From Plutella xylostella (Eukaryota; Arthropoda; Insecta; Lepidoptera; Plutellidae), in assembly GCF_932276165.1 (NCBI RefSeq), contig NC_063995.1:1674001-1738000 (forward strand): a stretch of 64,000 nucleotides of DNA, in the 5' to 3' direction. Below the pieces are notes generated by a model. That model was not told the origin of the DNA, ran no database searches, and saw only the letters and a program-made list of their open reading frames with translations. This document shows, piece after piece, positions 49,901 through 60,000 of this stretch (position 1 is its first letter; each line of letters begins with the position of its first letter). A program made the position numbers and the translations under genes.

Positions 49901-52900
49901 CCGTGGCCCTCTCATAACGCACTTGCTCCATCTGCAACTCAAGCACATCGGCTGCTGCTTGTGTTCATCTCGTTCATGATTCTAAAACAATTCAAACAGA
50001 AATTGGATACATTGTAAATTACAATACCTTCTTGACTACAACCGGTTATATTTCCAAAAAAATAGGTTAATACATTGATACTTACATGTCTCAGTCGTAT
50101 TTCTCTAAGTTAGTTAAACTTCCTTTCTTCTTATTTTCCAAAAAAACTACGTTGATACGAAAATGAGCAAAGAAAATCAATGTTTTTATGTAGAAAACAT
50201 GGCGGCTGTCAAAAGTGCCACAGGTTATGAATTTCTTCAACGTTGAATTAAAAAGCCGTTTCTTGATACTTGCTATCGACACTAATTCCAACAAAATATA
50301 TTGTAGGAACAAAATTATTTAAAACAATTAGGGTGGGTTGCATCAACATCCCGGTTATCGTAATAGTTAAGGTTAAAGTTAGCAATGACAGAGTCGTTAC
50401 AGTTAATATTTTACTGTAACGTGTTGCACCATCAAATCGTCGGTCATTGTTAATGTTATTAGGGTTGCTATTCGTTTGAGACATAATTATCCCCAAAGTT
50501 ACTGTGGGAAACGTTTTTATGTAAGGCAATACCAAATCTAGCTGTCGGACTGAAGCCGTCACAGAGTACATTGTAGCCGTCATTCTCTGTCAAAGCACTC
50601 AAAGTCAACATGTCATAGGAACTAACTCTGTTGTTCCTCCAAATATTGACCAAAAGATTATCATCAATAAAACCCGCGACAAAGTAGACTCTAATAAGCC
50701 TTTATTAAGAGCGGTGGTAGCTCAGTCGGGTAAGCGCCCGCTTCTCACGCCAGAGATGCGGGTCCGATCCCGGCGGTGACATGTACCAATGAGTTCTTTT
50801 AATATAAGTACAAAGTATACCATCGCTCTTACGGTGAGGAAAACATCGTGAGGAAACCTGCATATCTAGATTTAGCACATCTAGATATGTGAACCCACCA
50901 ACCCGCAGTGTACCAGCGTGGTGGAGAAATGGTCCAAGCTTTGGAAGGCAGTTTAGACCTTGGGGATATGCACAAAGGTTCCATTCGAGAGAGCCAGGTG
51001 CAGGTACTTACACCCCCAGAGAATAGAATAGAATAGAAGCCTTTATTATTAATTATCTTATTAATTAATTCTTAACAAGTTGAAATAAAAACTAACGATG
51101 TAATCTATTAAAATAATTATTTATTGACATCCTTCGATTATGCTCATCATTCCTGTTAACTGCATAGACAGGTTCCTCTTCATCAGATGATGAATCATCA
51201 TAAAAAACCTAGCTGGTGGTACAGCACAGGGTCTCTATTTTGTTTACATAATATATTATGCAGCTATGCCGTAGCCACAATAATGGGCTGCACTCTTCTT
51301 AGTTCTGTCCTTATTTTCATTGATATATTTCTGTATTTGAGTGATTGCAAAATTTCTGAAAACAAGGTTATTCAATTAAAGAGTTACGTAGGTTACTTTG
51401 ATATTAGATTGCTGCGCTGGACCGGCAACCGGCAGGTAGCCGGTAGTGGCTGGATAAGGAAGGCCGAGGGCACAGTGTTGTTTCGCTCCTTGGAAGAGCC
51501 CATGGCTAGAAGTGGACGCTTATTTGGTGGTGAAGATGATCATTACACCTACAACATAATAATAGGTGCACTTACTTCGTCGTTGGAGGCAGTAAGAAAG
51601 GTTCTAGTTTTAAAGCCAACACACGAGCCACATTTTTGAGACCTGGAACCAATCCAAGAACGAGTTCTCATCCCAAGTTGCGAATCTATCAGTTCTCTGA
51701 AAGTACACCTTTCTCTTCATATTTCGTAAGTTCCGTACTTACTCCACCTCAATCTCAATTTCTGAGGAACTTGTTTCAAGCACTATTTCACGTAGAAGCG
51801 ACATGATAAGAATTATTGAATATTAATATTTGTACGTAATACTGTTACTTTGAGGTTATACAACGGTTTTGACAGCTACCTGACTTTAACTTTAACAGTA
51901 ACCGGCCAACATGGGGTGGTTATGGTTATCGTTAAAGTTATGACGTCATTTTAACCATAGTTGAATGGTGCAACCAATTTTTCGCTTAACCGATGCTTTG
52001 ACAGACGATGTGACGTTTGTAATAGTTAAAGTTAAATGGTGCAACGCACCCTTAGTGGTAGTATTTATAATTTTTGCATGGCAATTAAAAAAATATAGTT
52101 TCATTCATTTCACTCAAGCCATCCCAATACGAACTAGCGATATGAAAACGAGATCAAAGTATGTGTGTTATGAATCGCGTTTTTGAACATTGCGGATTTC
52201 ATCTCGTAACTCGTTCGTATCGCTTTACAAATATTTCGGTTGAGATGTGAATCGCGCCCCTGACGCTATTATAAACCATGTTTTGAATTTCTTTTGAACT
52301 TTCCTTAAAGTCTATTATGGCTCTTTCTCCAAGTATGTAGGACATTAAAAGCAGAAGCGGGGCACAGAAATGGGCTGATCAATATTCAAACAGACCCCAC
52401 GAAGGTCCCGACTACAGAAATCGTGGCTAGCGGCGAGGAATACCAACCAGCTATTTGTATTCACTGGCCAGCCCTACGCAAACCACTCTACGTGCATATG
52501 TGTTGAATTAAAAATGTAATATTATTTTCCGATGTCTGATATGGAGGATTGTCGATGCTGGATGTTTTTGGATTCTTTCTTATCTGTTAAGGGTCTGCAA
52601 TAGGGAATCGAGGGTTGGCATTGTCATAGAATTATGTAGTAAATGATGCTCTACAGCCTTGAAAAAAATCACACAGGTAGTTGAAGAGTCTAGCTAGGTG
52701 CTGAATCATTCGAATTTAAGTAAATGATTATGGATAACTGTAAATTAATTTCAGAATATCAAGAAAAACCAGTCAATCACACTCCCGTATTGTAACAACT
52801 GTGTCGTAATTATAAAGAATTTTCATATGATTTTTATCATATTATAAAGTTAAAGGCTTGGACTAGGCGCTAAATACCTTGTTTTTTAATAAACACACAC

Positions 52901-55900
52901 TTATTTTGTGTAAATTAATCCCAAACTTGAGCAATTTTTTTCCCTCAAATCTTCATACAAATATCTATGGCGGCTTTCTGTGTTATAAAATCATAAACAC
53001 AAGTGACGTTTGACTCAGTTGGCCGCTGGCCTCCAAAGAAGGGTCACGTCGGTTTAGGCAGCACTGACAGCTCGCGATCTTATCGTGTACAGATACAAAA
53101 TCACTGCACATTGGTTGTCATTGCACTTTTTCAACTTTTATGACACCAACATAATTTGATTTGAAATTGAGGAAGCATAATTCTTCCATTATATTCAATA
53201 CATTAAATTAAATTAGATAGTGTGCAATATTCTCGTGATATTACAGTCTCGTAAAGGTCTGATGAGGAGCAGGAATATAGCGAATGGATCTAAGTGATGA
53301 CAATACGCACGAACATTAGGTTAGGGATCAAAAATACCAGTCTCTTGGTGCTGGTTGAGGTATGGTCTCGTGAGGATCTGATCAGGGCAGTAACACGGTG
53401 GTGGCTCAATTTTATTTCAAAGATGTTAATAGCTAAAAGCATCGAGTTTGGGCTATTAAGTATGTTTTTCAGAGAGAGAGAAAGAGATTTTGTTTTTCCT
53501 CTGGATGTGTTAGGTTTACTGGGTTTACTAAGTTCATTCTGTTAATGGCATCAAGTTGTTATGTGTTCATAAGTAATAATTATTTATTAACAAAATGCTG
53601 TTGATTCTCCACGAAAATGTAAAAATAAAATAAATAAAAATAAATTCGTAACGTAAAATTGTCAATGACGGAATTTCTTCTATAGACAGTAGCCACAAAA
53701 AAAACAAACGATAGATGGCGTGATTTGAAGATAAAGATACATTTTTTCGACACATAGACAGCAACAACAAAAAAAATACAGATTTAAAGAAAAGAAACAC
53801 ATACTTATACAAAACAACAAAGAAAAAAAAAGGATACACATCAAAATAACTGGAAAAAATATAAGCCCCAATTTACTTGTGTGGGGCAGGGAGTACCATA
53901 ATATTTTTTTTGGGGTACTCCCCATCTATGCGAAATATAAGCTTGATATCTTTACCCGTTTCTGAGAAAAAGGGCGGTGACAGACAGTCAGTCAGACAGA
54001 CGGACAACAAAGAGATCCTATAACGGTTGCTTTTTTTCTTTTGACGTTCGAAACCCTAAAATTAAGTAAAAATATTATGCTGCCAAAAAATGTACTTACA
54101 GGTATTGAAAAAGCGGTATATAAACAAATTATACCAGCAGAGGGTTCACCATTTAGCTGAATGTTACTTAGAAAACGGCCTTGAGTGGCGGTCAAGTTGG
54201 TCCCCGCCTGCGATACTTTCCATTAACATTGGGACTCGTTTTCATGTTTTTAGCGTACAGTCAGGTTTTTAGTTTTTTATAATTGTATTTTTTTATTTGT
54301 AACTTTTTAGTTGTTTTTATTTTATGAAATTTTACGTCGGTAGGTAGTTCATGATCATTTTTTATTTCAATAATTTTGGTGTTGTTATTTAAATACCTTC
54401 AATATGCATATTTTTGTAATGTGAAAATCAAGTCCTTTCATTTGATACCTTACACGGCAAAGTTGAATTATTATTTTTTCGATCATCACGTTATGTCCTC
54501 AAGAGGGCGCTATGTACATTTTAATGGAACGTCACATAGCCTATAGCCATCGCGCCATCAATACGCTTCTAACAATACCTCATACATCAAAATCTATCAA
54601 GCCGTTTAGGCTACAGGAGGGAACAAAGAAACAGACAAACATACATATATACATACATACAATCAAAAAACATTACCCTCCTCCTTTGGCAGTCGGGTAA
54701 AAAGGAGTAAGACAGGGGGTCATTCTGAACTTTTGCTCTACGAGTTTTGGAAATTAACAAAAAAAAACCTTTTTCATAGAAACTTTGTTGGACATGTGAC
54801 TTTTTACCATGGAAAACGAATATTTTTTTCGCGAATTTGCAAATCTCGTAGAACAAAAGTTGTTCAGAATGACCCCTTGAGTCATCCCCTTTTGGCTTAG
54901 TATAGCCCTTTTGCGACACTATGTATTTACTTTGCTTTGTCGTCGGGGTTCATTTGGCTGGAGGATGCCCGAAACTTATTATCTACACTTTAATACTTTT
55001 AGTTACCTTTCTACAAGTAAATACCACATTTGTTTGAGAAAGCTAATCGGGTTCCGAGTATAGAGTAAAGTGGCACCCCTATTAATTTCTACTCTTTCCT
55101 GGTGCCTACCAGTGTAAGTAAGAATTATACTTACTTACCCTAAAATCACCCAAAATGTACTTGAACATAATTGTCAATAAAGTTGGCGAGTAAAAGTTTA
55201 TCGACCCACTGTGCAAACTTACATGTGTGCGTGTCACTGCGTGTGCTGTGTGAAGAGCATTGAAAACCCAAAATTGGCGCGGCACGTCACCCTGTACGGG
55301 CCCTTAAGGATATATTTGTATGATTGTATGAATGGTCTCGTTAGTTGAAGGTGATTAGTTGATGAGCAATCGGATAAGGAATTAAGGGTAGATACATGTA
55401 TACGTAGGGATATGGGTACGGTATGAACAGAACATTTCGCAGGTAGAATTTTTGCACGGGTGTTGATTGTGGTCGTGTTGTGATTATGGAGGGTTTATAA
55501 GTTTATATTATACTTAGTTATGAGATAGACAAGGTATGCAGGGTGGATTGGTATGAATAGAAAAGGTTTTGTAGGAGTTACAATATAATTATTACTTATG
55601 TATAATTTACCCGTATAGTAGGTTAGGTAAAGGGTCTAATTAATTTCTTAAGCATAATTCGAAAGCAAAACTACAGGTAGGTAGGTAGGTAGACTCTACT
55701 CACTTAACCGATTGGGATTTTTTGTTTAAAAGCCAAAGAACTGACTACAATCGCAGTTATGAGAAACGCACGTGAAGCGATACGATAACAAAGTTCTCGC
55801 ATTGCTGCTCGTACAACGGCCACTCGGCAGTGACATAAAACAGCGAGCCACAATTAAAAACATGATGCGTTCAGCTCACTCCAGTTTTTAACAAACTTGT

Positions 55901-56181
55901 TGCTCAACTAAAGGACTGTGAGAACCAACGTGTATAACCCGGCCGGCTGCGAGAGCGCGCCGGCAAGCGAAAGCTCCATGCGCGCGCGCACCTTTCCACA
56001 CCGGCAGCGCTATAACACGGCTCGCGCTTTCATAAGCTCATGCACCCGTCATAACTTAACTACAGAAGCACTTCATCCACTCACCTTCAGCACCCCCGAT
56101 CCTGGTCAGCAGTACTGAGAGTACCACGATGAAGGACAACAGTTTAATCCCATAATCCGGTACAAAGTTTCTCGACCGCAT
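25924..56181 (-). CDS. EGF-repeat receptor, probable Notch: first two coding exons
   Basis: Exon 1 is 56181-56085, encoding residues 1-32 plus one base. A basic start (MRSRN) is followed by a hydrophobic core (LLSFIVVLSVLL) and a GGA cleavage-like site, so it is a signal peptide; the donor is GTGAGT. Exon 2 is 26002-25924 (acceptor TTTTACAG, donor GTGAGT), matches exon 1 in phase, and encodes CSPSPCKNGGTCLSTPHGEF and FC, the first part of an EGF-like domain (C-x4-C-x5-C-x9-C). From family knowledge, Notch genes have a signal-peptide exon, a very long first intron and a short second exon with the start of EGF repeat 1. The cysteine spacing agrees with insect Notch EGF1. Crumbs-like or other EGF receptors remain possible. 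Later exons lie beyond the left edge. Confidence 0.6.
26882..26963. mobile_element. 82-bp palindromic element related to the 23024 MITE
   Basis: The left arm TACACTCTGAGGCAATGAAA and the right arm (reverse complement TACACTCACGAGCAATGAAA) are inverted, each continuing into AAGTNCC. Only about 28 bp separate them, so it is a deletion derivative or solo fold-back of the CGAGCAATGAAAAAGTTCC family. Confidence 0.55.
26964..28564. other. Non-coding stretch
   Basis: No gene or element is recognised, apart from one TGCGC palindrome at 27805-27816. Confidence 0.35.
27805..27816. promoter_or_regulatory. TGCGCNNGCGCA palindrome, NN = CT
   Basis: Exact half-sites in otherwise AT-rich intron. The same 12-mer recurs at 31119-31130. 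Confidence 0.35.
28569..28900 (-). repeat. Probable LINE 3' end, minus strand, with pentanucleotide tail
   Basis: On the minus strand the sequence ends in ATTTGATTTGATTTGATTTG at 28588-28569, preceded by an AATAAAATA polyadenylation-like word. This looks like the simple-repeat tail of a truncated LINE. The upstream limit is uncertain and no coding sequence is seen. Confidence 0.4.
29657..29729. promoter_or_regulatory. GC patch with 16-bp palindrome and CCAAT word, possible regulatory island
   Basis: It begins with the perfect palindrome GATGCGCGCGCGCATC (29657-29672), which contains TGCGCGCGCGCA, followed by ATGGCGGCGACCAATCAC and a TGCGTGCGTGCG run. It sits in strongly AT-rich surroundings. 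The combination resembles a CpG-rich promoter core, but no exon with a splice donor is evident beside it. Confidence 0.25.
31119..31130. promoter_or_regulatory. TGCGCNNGCGCA palindrome, NN = CT
   Basis: Identical 12-mer to that at 27805, with different flanks. Confidence 0.35.
41577..41588. promoter_or_regulatory. TGCGCNNGCGCA palindrome, NN = GC
   Basis: Lies inside a GC-rich patch with alternating CG, so it is weaker evidence for a specific site than the isolated copies. Confidence 0.25.
41949..41960. promoter_or_regulatory. TGCGCNNGCGCA palindrome, NN = TT
   Basis: Exact half-sites, 360 bp from the copy at 41577. This is the closest pair in the window. Confidence 0.35.
42696..42723 (+). 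pseudogene. 28-nt 5' fragment of U2 snRNA, retro-inserted
   Basis: The insert matches the first 28 nt of U2 snRNA as I know it, starting ATCGCTTCTCGGCC and ending GGCTAAGATC. It is flanked by the perfect 13-bp direct repeat AAAATAGTACTGT (42683-42695 and 42724-42736). The branch-point recognition region and later stem-loops are absent, so it is not a functional U2 gene. The duplication indicates insertion at a staggered break, most likely by LINE machinery. No poly-A or LINE sequence is attached. Confidence 0.85.
42737..48714. other. Non-coding intron stretch
   Basis: No gene or intact element is recognised. A GC-rich patch at about 43255-43440 supports arginine/proline-rich ORFs in several frames and is probably not coding. 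The direct repeat GTGGGAAACCA at 45656-45666 and 45670-45680 is noted separately. Confidence 0.35.
45655..45680 (+). promoter_or_regulatory. Tandem Su(H)-like GTGGGAAACCA words
   Basis: GTGGGAAACCA occurs twice, 14 bp apart. The second copy reads TGTGGGAA and fits the CSL consensus; the first reads AGTGGGAA. This is of interest only if the host gene is Notch or a Notch target. Confidence 0.2.
50708..51036 (+). mobile_element. tRNA-derived SINE with 12-bp target duplication
   Basis: The head resembles a tRNA with RNA polymerase III boxes: A box GGTAGCTCAGTCGGGTAAGC near 50716, B box GGGTCCGATCCCGG near 50759. The body contains the GGTGAGGAAAACATCGTGAG block I know from lepidopteran SINEs. It ends in GAATA repeats (51020-51036). 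The perfect direct repeat AAGCCTTTATTA flanks it at 50696-50707 and 51037-51048. It lies inside the deleted Harbinger-like element. Confidence 0.9.
51412..51540 (+). pseudogene. Possible LINE ORF2 C-terminal remnant
   Basis: Within a 150-codon open frame, the segment RQVAGSGWIRKAEGTVLFRS followed by LEEP resembles the VAG-W-RKA-DR-W-LEEA ending of RTE-like reverse transcriptases. Key positions (DR, second W) are altered. It is weak and could be coincidence. Confidence 0.3.
52263..53884. other. Non-coding stretch
   Basis: Nothing is recognised apart from a GAGAGAGAGAAAGAG run near 53471. Confidence 0.35.
53885..54064 (+). repeat. Diverged copy of the GACAGACGGACA ... GAAACCCTAAAA repeat family
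   Basis: The blocks TTTCTGAGAAAAAGGGCGGT, GACAGACGGACAACAAAGAG and the end TTCGAAACCCTAAAA match, with mutations, the 3' half of the better preserved copy in ODAD3 intron 5. It is non-coding. Confidence 0.55.
54420..54710 (+). repeat. Dispersed repeat ending in GGCAGTCGGGTAAAAAGG
   Basis: Contains GTCCTTTCATTTGATACCTTA and an ACATACATATATACATACAT run, and ends with CTTTGGCAGTCGGGTAAAAA. I know similar words as common dispersed lepidopteran repeats. The limits are approximate. Confidence 0.45.
54716..54876. mobile_element. 161-bp fold-back (MITE-like) element
   Basis: The left arm GGGGTCATTCTGAACTTTTG followed by CTCTACGAG is inverted relative to the right arm (CTCGTAGAACAAAAGTTGTT followed by CAGAATGACCCC). 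The arms are about 30 bp with a 2-bp indel. There is no coding sequence. Confidence 0.65.
54877..56084. other. Non-coding stretch upstream in intron 1, next to EGF-gene exon 1
   Basis: Nothing coding. A short GGTA microsatellite lies at about 55675-55691. GC content rises from 55920 toward exon 1, with a TGCGCGCGCA palindrome at 55980-55989. Confidence 0.35.
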
Positions 56182-57021
56182 TTTGTAGCACAACATTCAC
56201 ACATGGATCACACACATTTGTTTTACTCCTTCACTGTCGTTTTCGCACAAAATAATCAACACTCACGGAACTAAATGTAAGCACGAACACTTCATTTTGT
56301 TTATTCAACTATTGCTACGTGTTATTCGGTGATAAAACGGTCATTTTAGCGGTAAAACTTTTCGTAAGCAACCGATATGGCGGTCGACACTTGCGCAGCC
56401 GCGTCGCGCTCGCATCTGACGGCTTTGTTCGTAAATACACAGCGTACGGTAAATCAAAATGGCGGCGCGCGCGACTGTGTGTGTGAGGGGTGCACAAATA
56501 CCCTTGTATTTACTATATTTCACCACATTTACTAACTTTTATTAAACCTATAGCCAGATTTAGTATCACTTTTTAATTACTAAGTTATCAAAATATCCAA
56601 ATCACACGCGTAAACCGTGAGAACAGGCTTACGCACACATGTAAAGGTACGCGAAGGAATGTTGTTTCAATGGAGAAATCGAGCGATTCACCACTGCCGC
56701 CCGCCAATGGAAGCTCCGGAGCTTTAGCTAGTGCCTCCACCACGATAGAGATGGCGCTAGCGGACTCGTGAAATATGCGAGGGATTCATTTGAATTTCAT
56801 GTTTTGATAGGGGCTATGATAATACAAAAAGTAATTTGTGAGTAACGGTTTTCTTGTTGCTAATGATGATGCCATACATAAATGCCTTATGAGAGCGGCA
56901 GCTTTGTCAATGTCCGCCGTTGCTAAGCACCGAGCTTTAGTAAAAGCTCATTCTAATGATGTGTTGTTTGCTAAATATTAACTGCATTTAGTTTTAAGTG
57001 ATTAGATATTGTTAATGAGAA
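56182..57021. promoter_or_regulatory. Divergent promoter region between the EGF gene and ODAD3
   Basis: This 840-bp interval separates the two initiator ATGs, which point away from each other, so it must contain both 5' leaders. The EGF-gene side (56340-56500) is CpG-rich with GCGGTCGAC and GGCGGCGCGCGCGAC words. A CCAAT word lies at about 56703-56707 and an AGATGGCGCTAG word near 56750. Whether the genes share regulation cannot be read from the sequence. Confidence 0.6.
56919..56930 (+). promoter_or_regulatory. Candidate imperfect RFX X-box upstream of ODAD3
   Basis: GTTGCTAAGCAC lies 91 bp before the ODAD3 ATG. One half matches the X-box half-site GTTGCY and the other half is degenerate. 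Ciliary genes commonly carry RFX X-boxes close to their start. A GAGCTTT-AGTA-AAAGCTC hairpin follows at 56932-56949. Confidence 0.3.
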
Positions 57022-60000
57022 ATGGCGACTTGCTATCAAAAACATCCCTTTGAGATTGAGAGCGAAGATAAACTCACTGCGATAAATACCAAGATTTTTG
57101 AGATCAAGAAGAAAATACAACTTTCAGGTTTGTATTTACTTATCTATGTTTCTGAAACATTTTAACATACTTTTAGGTAAAGCCATAAAGCATTCTTTAG
57201 AACTATCATCTGCTAATATAGCCTGTGAATTGAAATCAACCTTTGCTATTGTAATCCTATCCTACTAATATTATAAATGCGAAAGTTTGTGAGTAGCTAT
57301 GTGTATATGTTTGTCACATAAAAACGGCTAAACCATTTTAATGAAATTTGATATGGATTTAGCTGACACCCTGGCTGGATTAACACATAGGTTACTTTTT
57401 ATCGCATAATTCCTAAGAGAAAACGTTTTAAGGCGAAGCGAAGCTCGCGGAACAGCTAGTTATTAAATAATTCCCGTGACTTCCACATCTTTGTACCAGT
57501 TTTCCTGCACCTCCTGTAGGTTGGCTGGTAGAAAATGCTCATAGCCACCTTTTGTACATTTTTTTTTGTATATTAGTGCAATCAAGAATTAAATAAATCA
57601 TCTGAACACCGTATGCCATTACTATAAACCTTGCTTCACCCCCACCCAGAGGGCCAGAGAAAGTCGCACTACGAAGAGAACGAAGAAGAGAAGCAGCAGA
57701 ACAACGAGCTGATCAGCACGCTCAAGAAGGAGGTGCGGCTGCGACTGCAGGAGCTGGCGCAGGCGCGGGCGGTCATCGGGGATGAGGATCTGCAGATCAA
57801 GAAGTATTTGAATGAAGTCAGCCCGGTGGGGGATAAGACTACTGATCAGGTATTATAATACAATACTATTTATTTGCACCCAAATACATAGAATTACGAA
57901 AACGTATAAGTACCTACTTAAAAAGAAAAACAGTACAAAAAGGCGGCAATACGAGTAATGCTTATAGCAATCTCTACCGGACCTTTGAATATGCTGGTAT
58001 GCTGCCACGATGTGGGCACCAACATCTCTCAAAGCTATGCCATAGATGCAATAGGAATGGTTTATTAGGTACCAGAATAGCGATCCCAACAGGTCAACTT
58101 AACACAAGTATCTAGGATATCTAGTTCTGTAGGTTACGAAATTTCTGTAGCATTAGTCTCCCGATCTAAAGCCTTATAGTAGCTGAAACTTAACCTCATA
58201 ATTAATGTATAATACGTATTTATTTTCAGATCATCCATAATCTTGACTTAAAAGTAATAGAGCAACGTAAAATATTGGATCTTCTGAAATACGAGCGGAA
58301 ACAGAAGAAGAGCAAGCTCCGGAGCATGGAGAAGGAATACGAACATCTGCTGATAGAGAACTCCAAGTCGGCCACTGAGAAAATCAAATCTACTAATCCT
58401 GCCAAAAAGGTAAACTAACAAGAACAAAATTAAGGTAACAATTTCTTCCAGGTAAATAAAATTTTAACCCCTAATATCCCGATAAATTAGAAACAATTTA
58501 AAGATTTATTGTGTCTGGTTTACCAATGGGTCACGGAATGTAAACGGTTAATAAGCGGTCTGAAGTATTTTTTTTCCTATAAGTAAAAAGATCTTTTTAA
58601 TCTCCTTGATGACGAGTGACCTAAAATAACAGTGGATACCTTATGAGAAGCAAAATCTGATGAAGATACTTACTTAATAATTCTTGACGCCGCGCCGCCG
58701 CCAAGGATGAAGCGCAGGTTAGGTCTTGACTTGAGTAAGCTCAAAGGCATCAGAAACATCCTCGCCTGGCCGATTTCTTTACTGACATTTCTCTCCTATC
58801 CTGGATAAAGATAATAGATATAAAATTATATAAAACGAATAAGCAATTGTAATTTTGCAGCACGCATCTCATCTTGAAAACGAAATTCACAAAGTGTTGG
58901 TACAGTGGAACGAGGCTGAGCTAGTCAAGAAGAAGTATTCTTCCATTCGGTAGGTATCTATTTTTTTTAAGTTAAAGTAAAAGCGTGCTTAATTTTTTAT
59001 TTAGTTTTTATTCTAAAATATTAAATGATATTTATTTATATTTTACAGAAAAGCTCTAGTGGAGGACTCCGTCAAGTTTGAAAGCTCACTTTACCACATC
59101 ACTGAGCTTTTGAAGAAGCAACGAGAAGAAATAAATAAATTACAGGTAAGTTCAAGTACCTACTTACCGTAGTAGCCTAGGATTACGACCGAATGGCGTA
59201 ATGGTTAGTGACCCTGACTACTGAGCCGAAGGTCCCGGGTTCGATTCCCGGCTGGGGCAGATATTTGTTTAAACACAGATATTTGTTCTCGGGTCTTGGG
59301 TGTTGATATTTATATTTAGTATCTATCTATCTATGTATTTGTGTAGATATATCAGCTGTCCGACACCCATAACACAGGTTCTGCCTAGCTTGGGGTCGGA
59401 TGGCCGTGTGTGAGATGTCCCCATATATTTATTTATTTATTATGATTAAAAAAACCGGCCAAGTGCGAGTCGGGCTCGCGCACAAAGGGTTCCGTAGCAG
59501 CAAAATTACAGTTAAATCAACCTATCTCAAAAACTATAAGAGATACTTTGATCAAACCAAAAATCGTTGAAAGAGTTAATTAGCATGCATCACCTCTATT
59601 TTTTTTAGAATTTTATACCCCGTAGTTATAAAAATAGAGGGGGGGGGACATACTTTTTACGACTTTGAGAGCTGATATCTCAAAAACCGTTCACTTTAAG
59701 AAAAATGTTTTTTAGAAAACTTTATATCATTTTAAAAGACCTTTCCATTGATACCCCACACGGGTATGTACATCTAAAAAAAAAATTTCATCCCTCAGTT
59801 ACATGTATGGGGGGCCCCACCCCCAATTCTTTTTTTTACTATTTAGTGTCATATTTTTGTAGCGGTTCATACAACACATATTCCCATCAAATTTCATCAC
59901 TGTAGTACTTATAGTTTCCGAGTAAATCGGCTGTGACAGACGGACAGACGGACAGACGGACAGACGGACATGACGAAACTATAAGGGTTCCGTTTTTGCC

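Larger units (their letters stand above)
50331..52051. mobile_element. Deleted Harbinger-like element with TTA target duplication
   Basis: The left end GGGTGGGTTGCATCA and the right end (reverse complement GGGTGCGTTGCACCA) are inverted, and both are flanked by TTA (50328-50330 and 52052-52054). This fits PIF/Harbinger. Subterminal words GTAATAGTTAA.GTTAAAGTTA recur at both ends. On the minus strand near 51810-51740, an ATG-led acidic segment (MSLLREIVLETSSSEIEIEV) meets a GTAAGT donor and may be a surviving first exon. Another acidic segment (YDDSSSDEEEPVYAVNRND) lies near 51215-51160. No DDE domain is left. A SINE and probably a LINE fragment have inserted into it. Confidence 0.65.
48715..52262. 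mobile_element. Cluster of degraded DNA-transposon remnants, probably Harbinger-like
   Basis: The outer edges share diverged inverted words: right end reverse complement CAGGGGCGCGATTCACAT, left end CTGGAGCGTGATTCGTG near 48715, with further ATCTCGTTTTC and ACGAACGAG words inside both. After an AG acceptor at 49530, a plus-strand frame encodes an acidic tail (THEEEEEERREAIEGASIGP) ending in TGA. Convergent to it, minus-strand sequence at 49980-49790 encodes coiled-coil-like pieces (LELQMEQVRYERATASAL, RQAAVNERLLEQGLL) as in Myb/SANT partner proteins, broken by stops. I read this as a dead two-gene element. The boundaries are uncertain and no target duplication was found. Confidence 0.35.
26003..56084 (-). 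other. First intron (about 30 kb) of the EGF-repeat gene
   Basis: This is inferred from the phase-matched exons on either side. It contains only repeats, candidate regulatory words and GC patches. I found no further EGF-coding exon on the minus strand. An alternative promoter or non-coding exon inside it, for example in a GC patch, cannot be excluded. Confidence 0.5.

Noticed and set aside
50711..50783. tRNA-like sequence as a real tRNA gene
   Set aside because: It is the head of a 329-bp SINE with a GAATA tail and a 12-bp target duplication, so it is not called as a tRNA.
59187..59260. tRNA-like sequence with a perfect B box
   Set aside because: It continues directly into SINE body and a TTTA tail, so it is part of a SINE.
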